64,000 nt of DNA from Perca fluviatilis (GCF_010015445.1 NC_053123.1:11998434-12062433), one strand, 5' to 3'. Shown: positions 39,294-58,194, counted from the first letter of the stretch. Made by a program: numbers and translations. The notes: a model not told the origin generated them from the letters alone.

Positions 39294-40974
39294 GCGTTAC
39301 TTTTCTATATTGTACAGTGATGAACCTATTTCATGCAATCCTCAAAAATCTAAAAGTTGATTTTTAAGGCTTAGTAAAAAAACAAATAAACTATGGCTAC
39401 ATTAAAAGATATACAAAAGACATTGAAGCAAATTATGATGGAATTGGGCCCACTGTGATTAGAAGTTAATTTGAATAGAAAAATTCTAAGTCCAAGCAAG
39501 TTTATAAGAAAATACACTGCTGCTTCACTTTCCCCTCCCAGCATCGATGCTAGCATGGTTGAAACGGAGAATTGAGAGCAGTGGTACTTCAGCACTCTCC
39601 CACGGATATTTGACCAGTCAATGTTAAGACATACAGGGCATGAAAAATTGGTTCATTTAAGCCTAAAAACAGCAGTCACATGACCCAAATACAGTACATA
39701 CTGTATATATGATGAGCCCGGTGTGGCAGTTCACAACTTGCCAACCAGCAGGGGGTAGTACAGCACTACAACTAGTGCAGTAGTACTACTATAGATGGCA
39801 TTAATGCTACAGTGACTGCACCAATAGAAACCAAAGGAAATATGTGAGGCATGTTATTCTACCACTAAATTAATGAAAGATAATAATGTTTTGTGTGACT
39901 TTTGACTTTTGGTTATTATTCCAAAGAGAAGTGGGGGTGTCAGAGTGAGCTGGACTGCAAACAGCACTGAACATTCAGTCTGCTTCAAAACAGTATTAAA
40001 TACAAAAGCTAAAAAATGAAATGATTTTTTTTTTTTTTTTTTTTTTTAAAACAAACAGACAGCTCACCCGCATACAGGAGCAAGTGTATTTGTGTTGGCT
40101 ACCTAAATAAATTTCATATATGGGAAACGAGTACAGTACACGGACATTAAGTACCGGACACACACATTATAAAGAGCCAAGTGTCTCTGTGCTTTATTCA
40201 TGCTATCAAGGGGCAGCTGGCTGGGCTATTGAAGGAAAAATATAATTAAAAAAAACTTCAACCCTTCCCTCCAGCAGCCTTCCTCATTCAGCCAGAGCAT
40301 AGAGAAGGGGATTAGCTCACACAAAGCAAGAGTGAATGAATATCAACCCCTATGGGAAAAGACTCTCACATAGAGCTCTCACGTCATCATGGCCGAGCCG
40401 AAACCAGGCTCAAACAATGAGGCTCCAACAACCTTAGCAAACCACATAAATCAATAGTTACCCCTGTGACAATGCATGACGTTCATCAGACTGGTTCTAA
40501 TATTTCAGCAGGAAACTGTAATGAGCGTTTTTAAAAGGCTAGCCGTTTCCATCAGCTTACAGTCTTTTTGCTAAGCTATGCTGACCCTGCCCCAACTGCA
40601 GCTTTGCACAGACATTGATATTGCTCTTATCTCAACCTCTCAAATAGTTAAAGCACATTTCCAGAACTGTCAATTGTTTTGTTTTTTAAACAACTGCTGT
40701 AAGTTAAAGTTTGGTATAGTAACTGCTCTTATCTTGTCTTTTGAACTTCCTGCCTTTTTGACATGTAGTAATGATTGATTGATTGCAAAGTCATCCTCTG
40801 CACTCTCCATTTGTGTGAGTGACAGAGTGCATACCAGGCTTCACTGCCTACACTGAGGACAACAAGCTTCCTTTTTTATTAGGGGAAGATAAAAGTATGG
40901 CATGGCTAGCAGCTAATGTCTTCTCCTGCCACAATAACAAAATAACCTTTTGAGGTACATGCACAGTATTTGTT

Positions 40975-40978
<4 letters not shown>
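39294..40978. other. tsc22d1 intronic DNA
   Basis: No exon or element was recognised; a 24-base T-run lies near 40025. Confidence 0.5.

Positions 40979-41049
<71 letters not shown>
40979..41049. repeat. (GA)n microsatellite
   Basis: About 35 GA units. Confidence 0.95.
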
Positions 41050-41051
<2 letters not shown>

Positions 41052-41109
41052 CTTTTTTATATATACATTATTGTTTCAACGTACCCTTTGAGGGACATGC
41101 ACAGAATTT

Positions 41110-41270
41110 GTTTTGTATCTGCACTTACATCATAATTATCCTGTTACTTGTATTATTATATCAGATGTATTTACTCCTTGTTGATTATATGTATGTTTGT
41201 TCTTATGCTTTGGCAACACAGATGTATTTTTTGTCATGCCAATAAAGCAACGAGAAAAAAAAAAAAAAAA

Positions 41271-41303
<33 letters not shown>

Positions 41304-41304
41304 T
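41110..41304 (+). mobile_element. LINE 3' end with A-tail and (GA)n
   Basis: TTTGGCAACACAGATGTATT then TTGTCATGCCAATAAAGC is the usual 3' end of a teleost LINE (Rex1/L2-type tail). It is followed by an A-run and (GA)n. Only the 3' end is present. Confidence 0.55.
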
Positions 41305-43650
41305 TCCTGGAGCTGACTGGACAGCGTTCTGGCCGCAGGAATGCCAGCCATGATTCAGCACATTGCCTGCATGTTTAGGGGGATGACAGTGGCAGCCCAC
41401 TAAAGCCATATAAAATAAAAAAAGAGTGGCTGAACATAAAACCATCAACACAGCTTCACACATTACATAAATATTATGCCACACATGAGACAATGGTCAA
41501 TAATTACCACAAAAGAATCACTCCTTTGCCTCTATTTTCTTCAATAAGCTGGCTTCTCCAACAAATGATGAGAGACAATATTTGTTCCTTAAGTAATACG
41601 AAGTACATTTAACACAGTGTGTTACAACAATACACAGCTCAAGCAAGTGTCTCCTACTTGCACTTATTTTGACTGTTCAAACCCCTTTGTAAACAAGACC
41701 GCACTAGTTTATCAAGGACCTTGAGTCAATCCTGTTTCAATCCTTGTACCAGAGTTAAGAAACCAAAATGTCTCTCTGTTCTCATGAGTACAATTACTTT
41801 TGTTGCCATAAAAATTAAGCTGGTGGCCAACAGGGAAGTACTGTATATATACATACCGCACACTTAAAAATGACTGTAGGAAGTAGTGTCCATCTACAGT
41901 GATTATTAACTTTGATAGATTCCTAAAGCTATATTGGCATATCGCTATTAGCACGAGGTCAAAACTTGACAATGTTGCTGTAAAACTTTAGCGTTGAGCA
42001 CCAAACCAAACGATCTACGAGGGACTATAACGTTTATGTTCTCCTGAACTAATAAGTGAATCGGCAATTTTTTACAAAAACATCCATATTGGTTAATGCG
42101 TTTTCTTTGCAGTGCCCCAAACGGTCATACTCGCACAAGAAACGGAGAGAGGCAAACACTGAACCTCTCATGAACCCAACAGGATGACCCATTTTGAGTG
42201 TGATTATATTGTGATGACCAGTATTGATTTTGATGCACTACAGACCCTCTCAGTGGACAGACAATAAATAAAACAAATAATAGTTGGCGCAGTAATCTAA
42301 GTGCTTCTGCCAGTATCGTACAGGTACAAAAAGAACCAAAATGAAAACAGCAGGAGCAGTTTTTAGACATGGCATGAGTGAGTGAGTGAGTGCACAGGGG
42401 TAGGAGGGCAATTTTCCCATAGATGAAAGGCAGGCTAAAAACACAATCCATTATCATCCATTAGGAGCCATTAGTTTTCCCACCGCACTCTTAAGTGAAA
42501 CAATCCTGTTTATTGATGGAAAAATAAACCATCTAAAAGGAGGGGGCGAGGAGACAAATGAAATCAATGACGCATCTGCACAAAGCATACAAATAAGCAA
42601 CGGGCAAAGACAAGAGGCGATTTATAGCGTGATGTGCACATGCAAGTGGTTGGAATTAACCTCTATTTCATCAAGACACAGTAAACTGCTCACAATCTTC
42701 GTTCGGTTAGTTTCATTCTGCAATTCAGGCTTTCATCGCTTGGCTTAGAAAGACATAGTAAATATTCAGTAGCGTGTAGTGAGACCTCCCTCTCTCTCGC
42801 TCATACACAGCATGTTGCTGCTCTGCTGTGTTCTGGTGTTCTCTGGCTTGGTCTATGTGGTGGGAATGGGGGGAGGCGTCAGCAGCATAACAAATAACAA
42901 ATGCTGTTTACATTTAGTGAAACACTTTTGGCGCAACTGTGGACAAGCCAGAGCTGTATATAAAAAGGCAACAGCCAAACACTGGCACAATATCAATGCA
43001 TTTGCTACAAAAAAAATAACTGATTGAGTTTGAGTGTTTGTCATGACATACAGAAGGTAAACCATTCTCAGCATTTGAATTCTTTTGTTGGACTGACCAG
43101 TAAACATTATTATGAATCCCCCAAGGGAGGTTGTTAATAATCAGCACATGGAGCGCACCGCTGACACATTCTGTTTTGTTACACGCAAATGAAAAATTAC
43201 AAAAATCACAGATTCACGAGGGAAAAAATGGACCAAATGACGCTAGGAACGACTCTCAGCATATCAAAAGATATATGAAATATTATTTTTCAGCATCATT
43301 TTTAAAACATTTTCTAAATGTTATAACAGGTCACCATTGGAATCCATTCTAACTGACTTCAAAATCAAGTCAACTCTATGTAAGACAACGCTACATACAG
43401 AACTTTTTAGAGCCATCTTTCAATCCTACAGGGGCACGAGTGTTTGCTACTAAAAATACAAAATAATATTAAGTGTATGCTTACAAGAGTATTACGCCAC
43501 AGAATATACTGCATTTTGCATATTTTTTTATTAATTTATTGCAAGGAAACCATCTATGATACACAGGATACCTATGTAACTCAATAGGATGGCTAAGGTG
43601 GGCTCGGGCTGAGAGGACAGTGCTGCCTCTAAACTCATACAGCTGTGGGA
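41305..43650. other. tsc22d1 intronic DNA
   Basis: No exon, RNA gene or mobile element was recognised. A short GTGA repeat lies near 42375. Confidence 0.5.
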
Positions 43651-44166
43651 CAGGGTTTCCTCTATGTTGATTTTATAGTGGTGGCCCACCATGGCAAAAA
43701 ATTTGCCACCACAGTATCAGAAATAGGGCTCTACAAAAAAAATGTAGTCGCGGTCGCATTTTAAATGATCCTGCCGCTCACATTGCAATTTAACAAGTAG
43801 AACTATTCAGAGGTTATTGGGGCCGTCCAGTTTAACTCACATACTGTAGTTTAACATACTGTTGTGTTGATGTAGTTTATTGTCAAAACGTTCACTTTCT
43901 TCCGAGTCGACTATTAAACGAACAGCTCCACTAAAAACCTCACCGCGGGGGGTCCATTCTAAGGGTAGACCTGTTGTAGATGATAAGTGCCCTATAGTTC
44001 CTCAAAAAATACAGTTCAATCACAACTGAAAATAAGCCTCATTGTGTGTGAATAGAGGTAAATAAATATGTGTTTGTGTTGCAACGAAGTGTCAGTTCCG
44101 TTTCATACGTAAAACATTTGGCGGCCACTGCTAAAAAAAAAAAAAAAAAACCTAAAGGGAACACTG
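43651..44166. mobile_element. Probable hAT-like repeat
   Basis: The left CAGGGTTTCCTCTATG and the right end on the other strand, CAGTGTTCCCTTTAGG, are similar inverted ends. GGTGGCCCACCATGGC near the left and GCGGCCACTG near the right are also related. No target-site duplication is visible, so the boundaries are approximate. Confidence 0.5.
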
Positions 44167-46063
44167 TTTTAACAGCCATTAAAGAAAATTTGGCCTGAAA
44201 AAGAGACAAATCAACACGTGGCCTATGTTTAGAATATCTCTTTTATCCAAGACTGTTGAAAAAATTTACAATGACAGACTGCAACATCTGGACATCAGGT
44301 TTGTCGAAATCTATGGTATAACCTTCCCCAAGCCATACAAGCTCATACAAAACCCATCTACAGAGCGGTCACACTAACGGGAGGAAATAGTGGAGCAACA
44401 CAATGGCGGGATTTATCAGAGCTGGAACACTGATGCACAACTCTGCCCGGTCTGGTTTCATCTGGTCCAGTCTGCTGTGTCCTAGGTGGTCTCAACGAGC
44501 TTCAGTAGACCTGACTTAGATGGGCTGGGTCAGGTTGGGTCACTTCCTCTGTGTGTGTGGTGAATTTTGGGGATCTCGTTGATCTCCACACAATGAGCAA
44601 CAGGCCCAGCACACACTGGCTCCCTGCACTGCCAGGGGGAAGATTACATTCAAAATAGGCAGCAGCAAAGATAGCCATCATACTGCCAGCCAGAGCCACA
44701 TTCCCCTGAGCCTTGGCTGTGGTTACACCAACAATAGCACTGTGTTGCAGCATCCTCATTCATTTCAATGAGACCATTGCGTTGGCAGCAGGGGCTTCGG
44801 CAAAAAAAGATGCAGGCAAATTTGGCCAAAAAAAAAAAAAAAAAAAAAAAAGTTGTCATTTGGCACCATGGTCGGCAGTTATATAATACATGCAAGTTTA
44901 CATTCATGGTGGCTGAAGTAACACGGCTCCACCAATGCAACCTCCTGTGGTTTTTTTTTTTTTTTTTAAACATAGTGCTGTTTTTAGTCAGAACAACCAT
45001 ACTTCTAATACATGCATTCAACACAATACTGGTGTTGAATGCTTTTGACTTCTGAGACTAGCTTTTAAAAAAAAAATTAAATTTTCCCAAAAGGAAGTAA
45101 AAAAAAAAAGAACATGTTGGCTTTAATCCAAATATGTTTAAGTGGGGATATTGTCCATCTTTGCATGTGACAGATTTTAATCACAAAAGAATGCTTGATT
45201 AAATAATCTGAAACTGCACATCTTCATTAAAAGCCAGAATAACAGTCCGTCAATTTGTCGCTTTATATTCCAAGGAGGCCTTGGAATAAATGGAATATCT
45301 TGTTAATACCAACATAGCTTCATCAGGACAAGAAGTAGGCCTATTGAAACAACAGAAAACAAACTGTACTAGGATCATGTCACATGCTGCTAGAAAACAA
45401 AACTGAGAAACAGAAAGTACTTAAAACTTGGACCAAAATCTTAAATCATCAAGGGTTGTTTTCCAAATTTACTTACAAATAAAAAAGGTCAACCTTAGAG
45501 ACACTGGGTGCGTCTTGGAAAAAAATAAAAAAGGATAAACTATAAGAGTTACACCCTCAAAAACACCCAATTTGTCAATGACAACCTAACAGCTGTTAAT
45601 AAAAGTGTTTTGCATAAAAGGTAGAACAAACCATAACTTTAGTCCTACACCCAGGTCCTACTGAACAAAGTTAGACAAGTTTGCTAACCAGACCTACGTT
45701 ACCTCTCGTCAAAACACCGTCTTCCATCCGAAGAGTTGAAACAAGAACTAAACTACAAGACGTCAACACACGCGCGCGGACACACGCACAGTCTAACAGC
45801 ACAAAAACCACATCCTCACATGCAAAGAGGCATGCATGTGGAAACCAGCATATGATCACATTAAAATGGCTGCTTTCACATTAGTTACATTTTGCTCATG
45901 CCATTTTACATTTGACACCCTTTTTCTAATCACAGTTTTACCATCAATGAGCCTATGAACCCCAGCAGTCAATAGCCAGCAGCATTCCCACACACACACA
46001 GACCGGCACCCACCCATCTTCAATGTATTCCATTAATGACTGGTCAGTGCAGATAGAGCAAAT
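44167..46063. other. tsc22d1 intronic DNA
   Basis: It contains A- and T-runs (44828-44850, 44949-44967). No exon was recognised. Confidence 0.5.
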
Positions 46064-46200
<137 letters not shown>

Positions 46201-47070
46201 CTCAAGAGGTGATTTATAAGGGCAGGGTCATGCCACGCATTAAAACCTGAACATGTTGACTGGAACCGTACAACAACCAATATGGCACAGAACCCCACCC
46301 CCCATGCTTGTAAATACATTCCTAACAGACGGAGAACAAATTAGATTTCATGAGAGGGACTGTCCTGGCAATTAGTACACAAAGGGAAAAAAGGTCCCGG
46401 GTCTTAGAAATGCTTTCAGTAAAGTGACTTTAAAAAGGTGCAATCACTTCTACTTTACTGCCTCTTTGCACAAAATGACCATCATTTTTAGCAAGCGAAA
46501 GCAATTCATACCCAGTCGGTCCTATGTTACAACTATGAGATTTAAGGCAATAATTCAATAATACTGGACGTCTACTTACAGCGCAATCATATTGTGATGA
46601 TATGAACATATATCATTAACATTCTGTTGATACGCATCAAATTCAAACAAAGATTAGACAATTAGATTTTATTAAAAGTATTCCCCCATTTTTTGTCCCA
46701 AGGACTTAACCTGAAAACTGAAGTAAAGTTGACCTACAATTATAATAGCCTATATCAAGTTTATTTCTCAAAATCTTTCTTATTTAAAAAAAAAAAAAAT
46801 ACTATTCATACATCAAGCCTTTTTAATCTGCAGTAAACTGCTAAATTAATGCTCAACTAACTTACAAACAATACAGAACTGACAAGATTATATACACAAC
46901 TCAAGTTCCCCAAGCACTGCAAATAGTTATGTGGATAACAATGTAAGAGTAACAGATTAATTAGTGAAGCAGTTACCGAAAAGTAGCTTGGCCTCAACGC
47001 TCTGTGGATGCTCAGTATGATCTTATTCATTCAGGTTGTTCTCAGGTTTAGCATTTTATTTATTTATTTA

Positions 47071-48816
<1,746 letters not shown>

Positions 48817-49585
48817 CCATCCTCCTCTCCATCCACAGTTTTGAGACCAGCTGATGCAGTTAAGGCACTGGCGGTAGCGGCGATGCCCTCAGCTTCATGA
48901 CCCTGGCCAGTGCTGGATCCAGATCCAGCATCCCCTCCGGACAGCTTGGGCAGCCCCAACAAAGCCGACTGGTGCTGGAGGAGCAGCCGCTGGGCATCCT
49001 GCAGCTGAGTGGTGGTGAAGGTGGGCAGACTAGCATAGAGGGCACTGGCCTGGGCAGCATGAGCCAGGGCCTGGGCACTGCTGTGGTCCTGGGAAGAGCT
49101 GACAATAGACAGTTGGCTCTGTGAAACACCCTGGGGGGGCATCCTACCACTATTCCCAGTGTTGTGAGCTTGGGGCTGGGCCTGGGGTGCGCTCTGAGGG
49201 TTGGGAGGAGGCACACTTGATGCAGACACTTGGCTCTGGTGGACTGTTGTCGGCAGCTGGGTGCCCAGGCCCTGGTTTTGGATTTGTGTTGGGAGTGACT
49301 GTGGCGTCTGCTGCTGGCAATCCAGATGGCTTGGCTGGTTCTGAGGCTGCTGGCCAAGACCTGGCACTCCAACGTGAGGGGTCATACTGGAGGTGGTGGC
49401 CTGAAGGGACGAGGGCTGCTGGGGCTGTGTCTGAAGGAGTGCTGATCCAGCTTGGTTTGACAGAGGTTGAGAAGCAGCAGCCTGGGGGATACCTTGGTGT
49501 GGATGGGTGTATTCGGGTGCCCTCACCTGAACTGGGGCTGCTTGGGTGGTAGCAGATGGTTGCTGTGGCAGGGTAGCATAGCCTA

Positions 49586-49631
<46 letters not shown>

Positions 49632-51491
49632 AACACCCACAAGGCCATGTGTGGAGCCTGAGGACTGATTAGCAACTGCCTGGGCATAAGTGAGCTGCTG
49701 AGCCGATGTAGGGAGCCCACTGGCGGTCTGGCGGCCTTGCACGGGAGCAGGCTGATGAATGTTAGTAGGGGCCGAGGGGGCCACAGTAGTCTTCACATGT
49801 AAATGGGTAATATCCTGGGGGTGCAAGTGAGGTTGGGGCACTCCCATGCTTAAGCCACTGGGGAGGATTCCTTGAAAGCCCTGAGGAGGGGACGCATAAT
49901 CCTGGGTGTGCTGGTGTACTGGGGGTCCCCCTGCCTCTCCACTGCACACACTTTCAGTATAATGGCTCAATGTACTCATAGCGCTACTCACAGAACTACC
50001 ACTTGTGCTTTCCCTCTCTGAGGCCCCAGCAAAGCTCTCCGAGACAAACTGACGCATGCTGAGAGACCCAGCATCGGATGCAGAGGAGCTGGGAGCGGAG
50101 GCTGGGGTCTCCTTGTCATAGAATTCAGTGCATGTCCATCTGCCCTTCTTAAAGGGTTCAGAGCTAGAGTCCAGCTTCACCACCCTGAAGCGAGAACTGG
50201 TGGCAGCCACTGCAGGGGCTGCAGCTGGGGCAGGCTGGGCAGGAGGGGTTGGTACAGGGGCTGGGGCCGCAGCTGTGACAGGGGCACTCACAGGCTGCAG
50301 CACAGCAGATCCAACTCTTCCCTGGATCCCACTGGAGAGTCCAATCCCTCCAGAGGCACGGACAGCAGCAGCTGTAGTCGTAGTAGTCATAGTGATGTTG
50401 GAGTTGATTTTTTGTTGTTGCTGGATCATGCTGACATTAGTGGTGGTTGGAGGGTTACCCCCAGCTGCAACAGCACCGCCTCCGCTCCCCCCACTGCCAC
50501 TTATCACATTGAGAGGAAAGCCACCACTGCTAGCGCTCATGCTGATCCCCCCTCTCACAGGCACGTTGGCAGAGCTCAACATATTCACATTACTAACAGT
50601 GCTGGTCTGGGGATTAACTATGCTAACTGTAGTGCCTGTAGCAGAGCTGTGCATTCCAGAGACAGATCCTGGGGTCACAACCCCGACAGGCTGAGCAACA
50701 ATACTTAGAGGGGCAGCCTGGGAAACATTCTCTTGAGGGACCCCCATGTTAGAAGGCATTTTCTGGGTGATACAAGGTAAAGCTCCAGAAGCGAGGGCAG
50801 ATTGGGTGCCCCCAGGCCCAGAGGTCATAGGGTAGACCTGGGCATGGTTAGGATGAGGAGGGTGTTGATGGTGCACAGTCCCGTTCACCATGGCCCCACC
50901 GTGCTGTTGAGCCTGGTTCAGGGCATGGGGGTGTGAAGGCTGGTTGGGGGAGACAGCTCCAGGGGTCTCTGCCTCATGGAAATGATTCAGCGTCTCCTCC
51001 GAAGAGCTTCTCTCTGCTCCACCTATGTCATTAGCTCGGGAGAGGGACACATCCAGGATTTCAGAAGATGAGAGATCCTCCGTGTGGGACTCATCCAGGT
51101 CATCGTAGCTTTCTGTGTCCTCTGCAATACTGTTGTTGGTGCTCACAGATATTTGTGCTGGAGTCACACTTGTGATCTGGAAACCACTCTTCTTTTTTAT
51201 CTGAGCTCCAGTCGACTGCGCGGGCTGGGGCTGGGAATGCAGATTCAGGCTGTGGGGTGGAATATGATGAGGACCCGGGGAGGATGAACCAGCAGGAGGT
51301 TGGCACTGAATCAACAGGGAGGGTTGATAATCATCGGCTGGGACGTGGCTGTTATTGACCACCGGGTTTGCCGGTGTTGACATCGTGGAGCCGCTACCGC
51401 TGACTGTGTTGCTACCCCTTCTGTGAAAGACAGCCGGGTGCGCCATCTTTCTAACACTGCCAGAGTCTCCTGCAGGGTCCGGATGATGCAT
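48817..51491 (-). CDS. tsc22d1: tsc22d1 first exon of the long isoform
   Basis: It encodes 891 residues plus two bases. The start ATG (GAAATGC, G at -3) gives MHHPDPAGDSGSVRKMAHP, like the mammalian long isoform (ARKMAHPAMFPRRG). Conserved blocks in order: KKKSGFQITSVTPAQIS and NNSIAEDTESYDDLDESHTED (about residues 97-150), ERSSSEETLNHFHEAETPG (about 160-180), and SRFRVVKLDSSSEPFKKG then RWTCTEFYDKE (about 430-462). The regions between are Ser/Gln/Pro/Ala-rich and disordered-looking, with a 15-residue poly-Gln at 621-635. The ORF runs into a stop right after the donor; splicing at GATGG-GTAAGA gives EEDG-SSGASV. The full protein is 998 residues, near the usual length. In mammals long TSC22 proteins bind NRBP1/WNK pathway components through the N-terminal motifs. 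Confidence 0.96.
49587..49631 (-). repeat. tsc22d1: (CAG)15 tract encoding poly-glutamine
   Basis: Fifteen uninterrupted CTG triplets on the + strand, read as CAG on the coding strand, code for Gln 621-635 of the long isoform. No CAA interruption is present. Confidence 0.95.
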
Positions 51492-52330
51492 TTCGAGAGA
51501 ATCCGGGGGGAAGTTGGTCTCTGACAGTATGCAATAAGGTTGCAGTTCGTTAACGGCGCCGTTTTGACTAAAATACGACCAACAGACAACACGATCAAAA
51601 AAATAAATACTTAAACCAAGTTCGGCTCTTCTCCAATATCAGGCAAAGTTGTGCAAATATGTAATTTACAGCCTCTCATACACGACTCCGTGTTCTCCGG
51701 TGACAGGTAGCGAGGCAAAAGAGGCTAGTGGCCGCTTGCTGAGTAGCTAGCGAGCTAACGTCAGCTGATGCCAGTTTTAATTCACCGGATAACCGCCAGT
51801 GCTATCCGTTTGTACCTTTGTTAAGCACAATCTAACATTTTTTGGGGGGTTTTAATAATGAGAAAATATGCTGAAATGGCCACTCGTACTAAAATCACAA
51901 CAGCTGCTAGCTAAGTAAGTTAGCCTTATATTAGATGCTAGCCTGACAGAGGAGTAACGTCCGCTAGCTAGCCGCCTGTCTCCATCCCCGGCTAGCTAAA
52001 CACAGACTATAGCGAGTCGTTTTAGCTGCTGAATTTGTTCAAAGCAAAGAGAATGTAAACAAGCAACCTTTCATCCGGCTCACAGCGATGTAAAGCCAAA
52101 TACGATCACTTAATAGCGGCGTACAAATGTTTAATCCATTCCACTGAATCCTCGTTTTGGTCTTGGTTTTGCTGTATCACTGGTCCTCCCCAGCGGTAGC
52201 GTTGTTCAGTATATGTAGCCTCCTGCACCGCTGCTGTGGCTCTGTGCTGTGACGGGACTGAAGGGGAGGGGTGCTCCGTAATATGGCGACCGCGCATGGT
52301 CTCTGCTGCCAGACATAAAGCAGTCTGGGA
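51492..52330 (-). promoter_or_regulatory. tsc22d1: Long-isoform 5' UTR and promoter region
   Basis: GC-richer than the surroundings; no TATA box was recognised. A YY1-like ATGGCGAC lies at 52283-52290 (+ strand). GCTAGC/TAGC-rich runs occur at 51720-52000. One upstream ORF is visible at 51611-51679 (ATG, 22 codons, TAA) if the transcript starts upstream of it. The exact start site is unknown. Confidence 0.5.
52283..52290 (+). promoter_or_regulatory. YY1-like motif near the long promoter
   Basis: ATGGCGAC preceded by AAT, close to the AANATGGCG consensus of YY1, common just downstream of TATA-less start sites. Confidence 0.4.
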
Positions 52331-52483
52331 GAGGCGGTGACGAACCCATCATCAACATCAACGGAAAGAGCCGGAAAGGGCCGAGGATAGGTCGCTCCCT
52401 CAAAAACCCGTTTGGGACACATCACAATAGGTCATGTTTTTGTTCAATGTAACTCAAGGAAACTTGACGCAGTGCGATGATGA

Positions 52484-55462
<2,979 letters not shown>

Positions 55463-56019
55463 TATGTCTAAATACCATACCACATTCATTCATGAGTTTT
55501 TCTTCCCACACATACTGTAGTCTAAACCCAACATCACTTTAACAACAACAAACAAAAAAACAGAAAGAAAAAAACAGAAAGAGGAAATATTAAAAGCCAT
55601 GATGCAATGGTGCTGAACAGAGCCGTTATAAAACCAGCTTTTCATTCAGTTTCACATTGTCATATCTATCATGTGGATTGCTCATGGGCAGGACAAAAGC
55701 ATGATGCATCCCACTCTCCGAGTTCATATTTGATGACTCAAACACCCAGTCACAGGCCTATTTCTATGTAGACTGCTGCCCCCTTCATACGCCATAACCA
55801 CTTTATTTCAGCTGTGATTTACTGAGGCAGTTGTAGTTTTTCGGGTCTTGCACATGTTTTGTAAAATCCAAAGATATATTAATACTAAAGTCACATGGTT
55901 AAGTGAGATATTGTCATGGGTAGAGTCAGACCAGCTGTTTTATGCTCCAGGTAAATGTAACATGGAAACCCACACAGTCAGGAATGTATAGTCACACATA
56001 ACCTTTCAGTTCTTGTTTT

Positions 56020-56402
56020 GATCTTGTAGCTGAATGAGGGAAAATGCCTGAGTATATACAACAACAGCCAGCAAACTATACGCCATCTGGCAAAAATGAC
56101 ACAGAAAATAACAAGGGAACCGGGTCACCCTCTTCATGATAATCTGACTGGTAGAGTTATGGAACGTAGTGGTAGGCTAAGGCCTCCCGTGACACGAACT
56201 AAGCGGTATGCTCTCTCTTTTATACCTCAGGCTATCAGACAGCACAACAAGCACTTTAAACGTACATTTTTATAAATTTTGTATTGTATTGTATTGTATT
56301 ATATTGTATTTATTGTATTGTATTGTATTAGGCGGGTGTGAGCACTGTAATTTCCATTTTTATGGATGAAATAAACTTGACTTGACTTGACTTGACTTGA
56401 CT
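56020..56402 (+). mobile_element. LINE 3' end with pentanucleotide tail
   Basis: The last ORF2 codons are readable in one frame (SGRLRPPVTRTKRYALSFIP then QAIRQHNKHFKRTFL, stop at about 56272). A TATTG repeat (56280-56332), GATGAAATAAAC and a (CTTGA)n tail follow. This is the usual end of an L2-like fish LINE; the 5' part is missing. Confidence 0.7.
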
Positions 56403-56459
56403 TATTGTATGAAGCATGTCCTGAAAGAAATATATGTATGGTAAAACACAGTGGTCGCC

Positions 56460-56460
<1 letters not shown>

Positions 56461-56490
<30 letters not shown>

Positions 56491-56535
56491 CTTCTTCTTC
56501 TTCTTCTTCTTCTTCTTCTTCTTCTTCTTCTTCTT
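56461..56535. repeat. (CTT)n microsatellite
   Basis: About 25 CTT units. They give a false poly-Glu frame on the minus strand and poly-Ser on the plus strand. Confidence 0.95.
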
Positions 56536-58194
56536 TACTTTGCAGCTTGATTGCTGTGGATGTCTGTAAGTCTAAATGTGAGACACTCCTCAGTAAAAGC
56601 AGACACATTGACTTCAAGATAATAAATAATAATAATAAAATCTGTGTTATGGCTTTACTGTTAAAAAGCCATGACCCATGTCATTATAAAAATGGCTGCT
56701 AATATAGTGGCAATTTTGCAATTCCAGAACGAGACAACATTCTCTTACAGTATTGTCACACTTTATAATATGCTCAGAGGATGGTACACAAGACAAAGGT
56801 AAGTTTGAAAAGTGCACCCTGATGAGAAGTTATTTGTCTCTTTTATACCCTGGAACAATCTTATCTATGTCTCCTTCTGTTTGTACTCCCTTTGGCCAAG
56901 GTTGCTTCTCATCAGCCTTGGCTTCTCGGATGTTACCAATTATCAAACCCTCTGGCTGCTCTCCCACAGGCCGAAGAGTATGACCTTTTGGCTTTGGCAA
57001 CATTCCTTGACAACTTCTCTCAAAAGCATTTTCACACAAGATTCAAAATAGTCAAGCATATGAGAACTTAATCATTGCTAACTATACAATAAAGAAAATC
57101 AAATATGATTACACTTGCAAGATTGTAAAATGTATTCATTATTGCATTGACTGTCAAGCATAGAGTCAGCACAATGAATTAATCAAAGCAGTAACCTTAG
57201 ATCTGCATGTCTGACTGATGAGTGAAAGGGGAACTTGAGAGCAGCTGGTGGAAATACTGTATTTAATAATGAAGGAGAGAATCTAAGATGGCACAGACTC
57301 ACATTCAAGTCAACAGAAAATAAAACTACTTTATTGTTGCTAGAAGGCAAGGAGGACATGTGTTTGTAATAAATGTTTGTAAAACTAGGGTTAAGAAATA
57401 GGATTATATATGTATATATATATATATATATATAGATATAGGTTATATTTGTATCAGGATTGTAGAAGCACATCTTGCTGATCACAAACATGACTGCGTT
57501 CCAATCTCTCAATTTTATATAGTTGCTAGCCTTCTTCTAGCATTTGATGGCAAAGGTAAAGTGAAAATTAGTGATATCATTTAAACCGTGCATAGAAACA
57601 AACTTTCTTAACAAGTTGTGGGTCCCAAAATTATTATAACTCCAGCATTCAAATGTCCCAACAATATAAGTTCTTGTTTATCCTTGCATAAATTATGATT
57701 TCTTTTGAAAGACCTGTAATTATAGCACCCCCATCAGGTCAATCTGTGTATTTTTTAAATAGTGAAAGTGGGAAGATGCATCCTCCCTCAAGGTTTAATG
57801 TACACAGCTAAAGAATGCAATCTCATCGACAGTATAAAACTTATACTATATAACATATACAATATTAAACTATAGCCTACTCGTTGCATCCTTGCTGTGT
57901 CTAAATGTAAAGTTGCAGCATATGCTACTGATACCAGATAAGACATGTACAGTAGGACAGAACAGCAACCATTTGCATCATGCAAGTTGTAGAAATATAC
58001 AGAAGCTCTTACAGCTTGGCATTAAATCTGCCAGATCACATGTACTTCAGAGACACAGCCTTTCCACCTGAGGGAGCCACACTGCAGTGTACAAGTGTGT
58101 TTAAAAAAAAAAGAATATTCATTGAGTTGTCAATATATGCACTCCTCTATGCGCTGTTAATTATACAGTAGGCCCATATGGATTGTTTTTTCGA
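56536..58194. other. Intergenic DNA
   Basis: AT-rich with a short TA repeat near 57410-57435. No gene was recognised. Confidence 0.5.

Noticed and set aside
44502..45024. Overlapping minus frames near 44.5-45.0 kb
   Set aside because: Phe/Lys runs from A/T homopolymers, and no similarity recognised.
49121..49552. Plus-strand frames opposite the long tsc22d1 exon (also 50128-50694)
   Set aside because: Antisense shadows of the GC-rich, Gln/Ser/Pro-rich coding exon.
56402..56617. Poly-Glu protein
   Set aside because: Translation of the CTT microsatellite.
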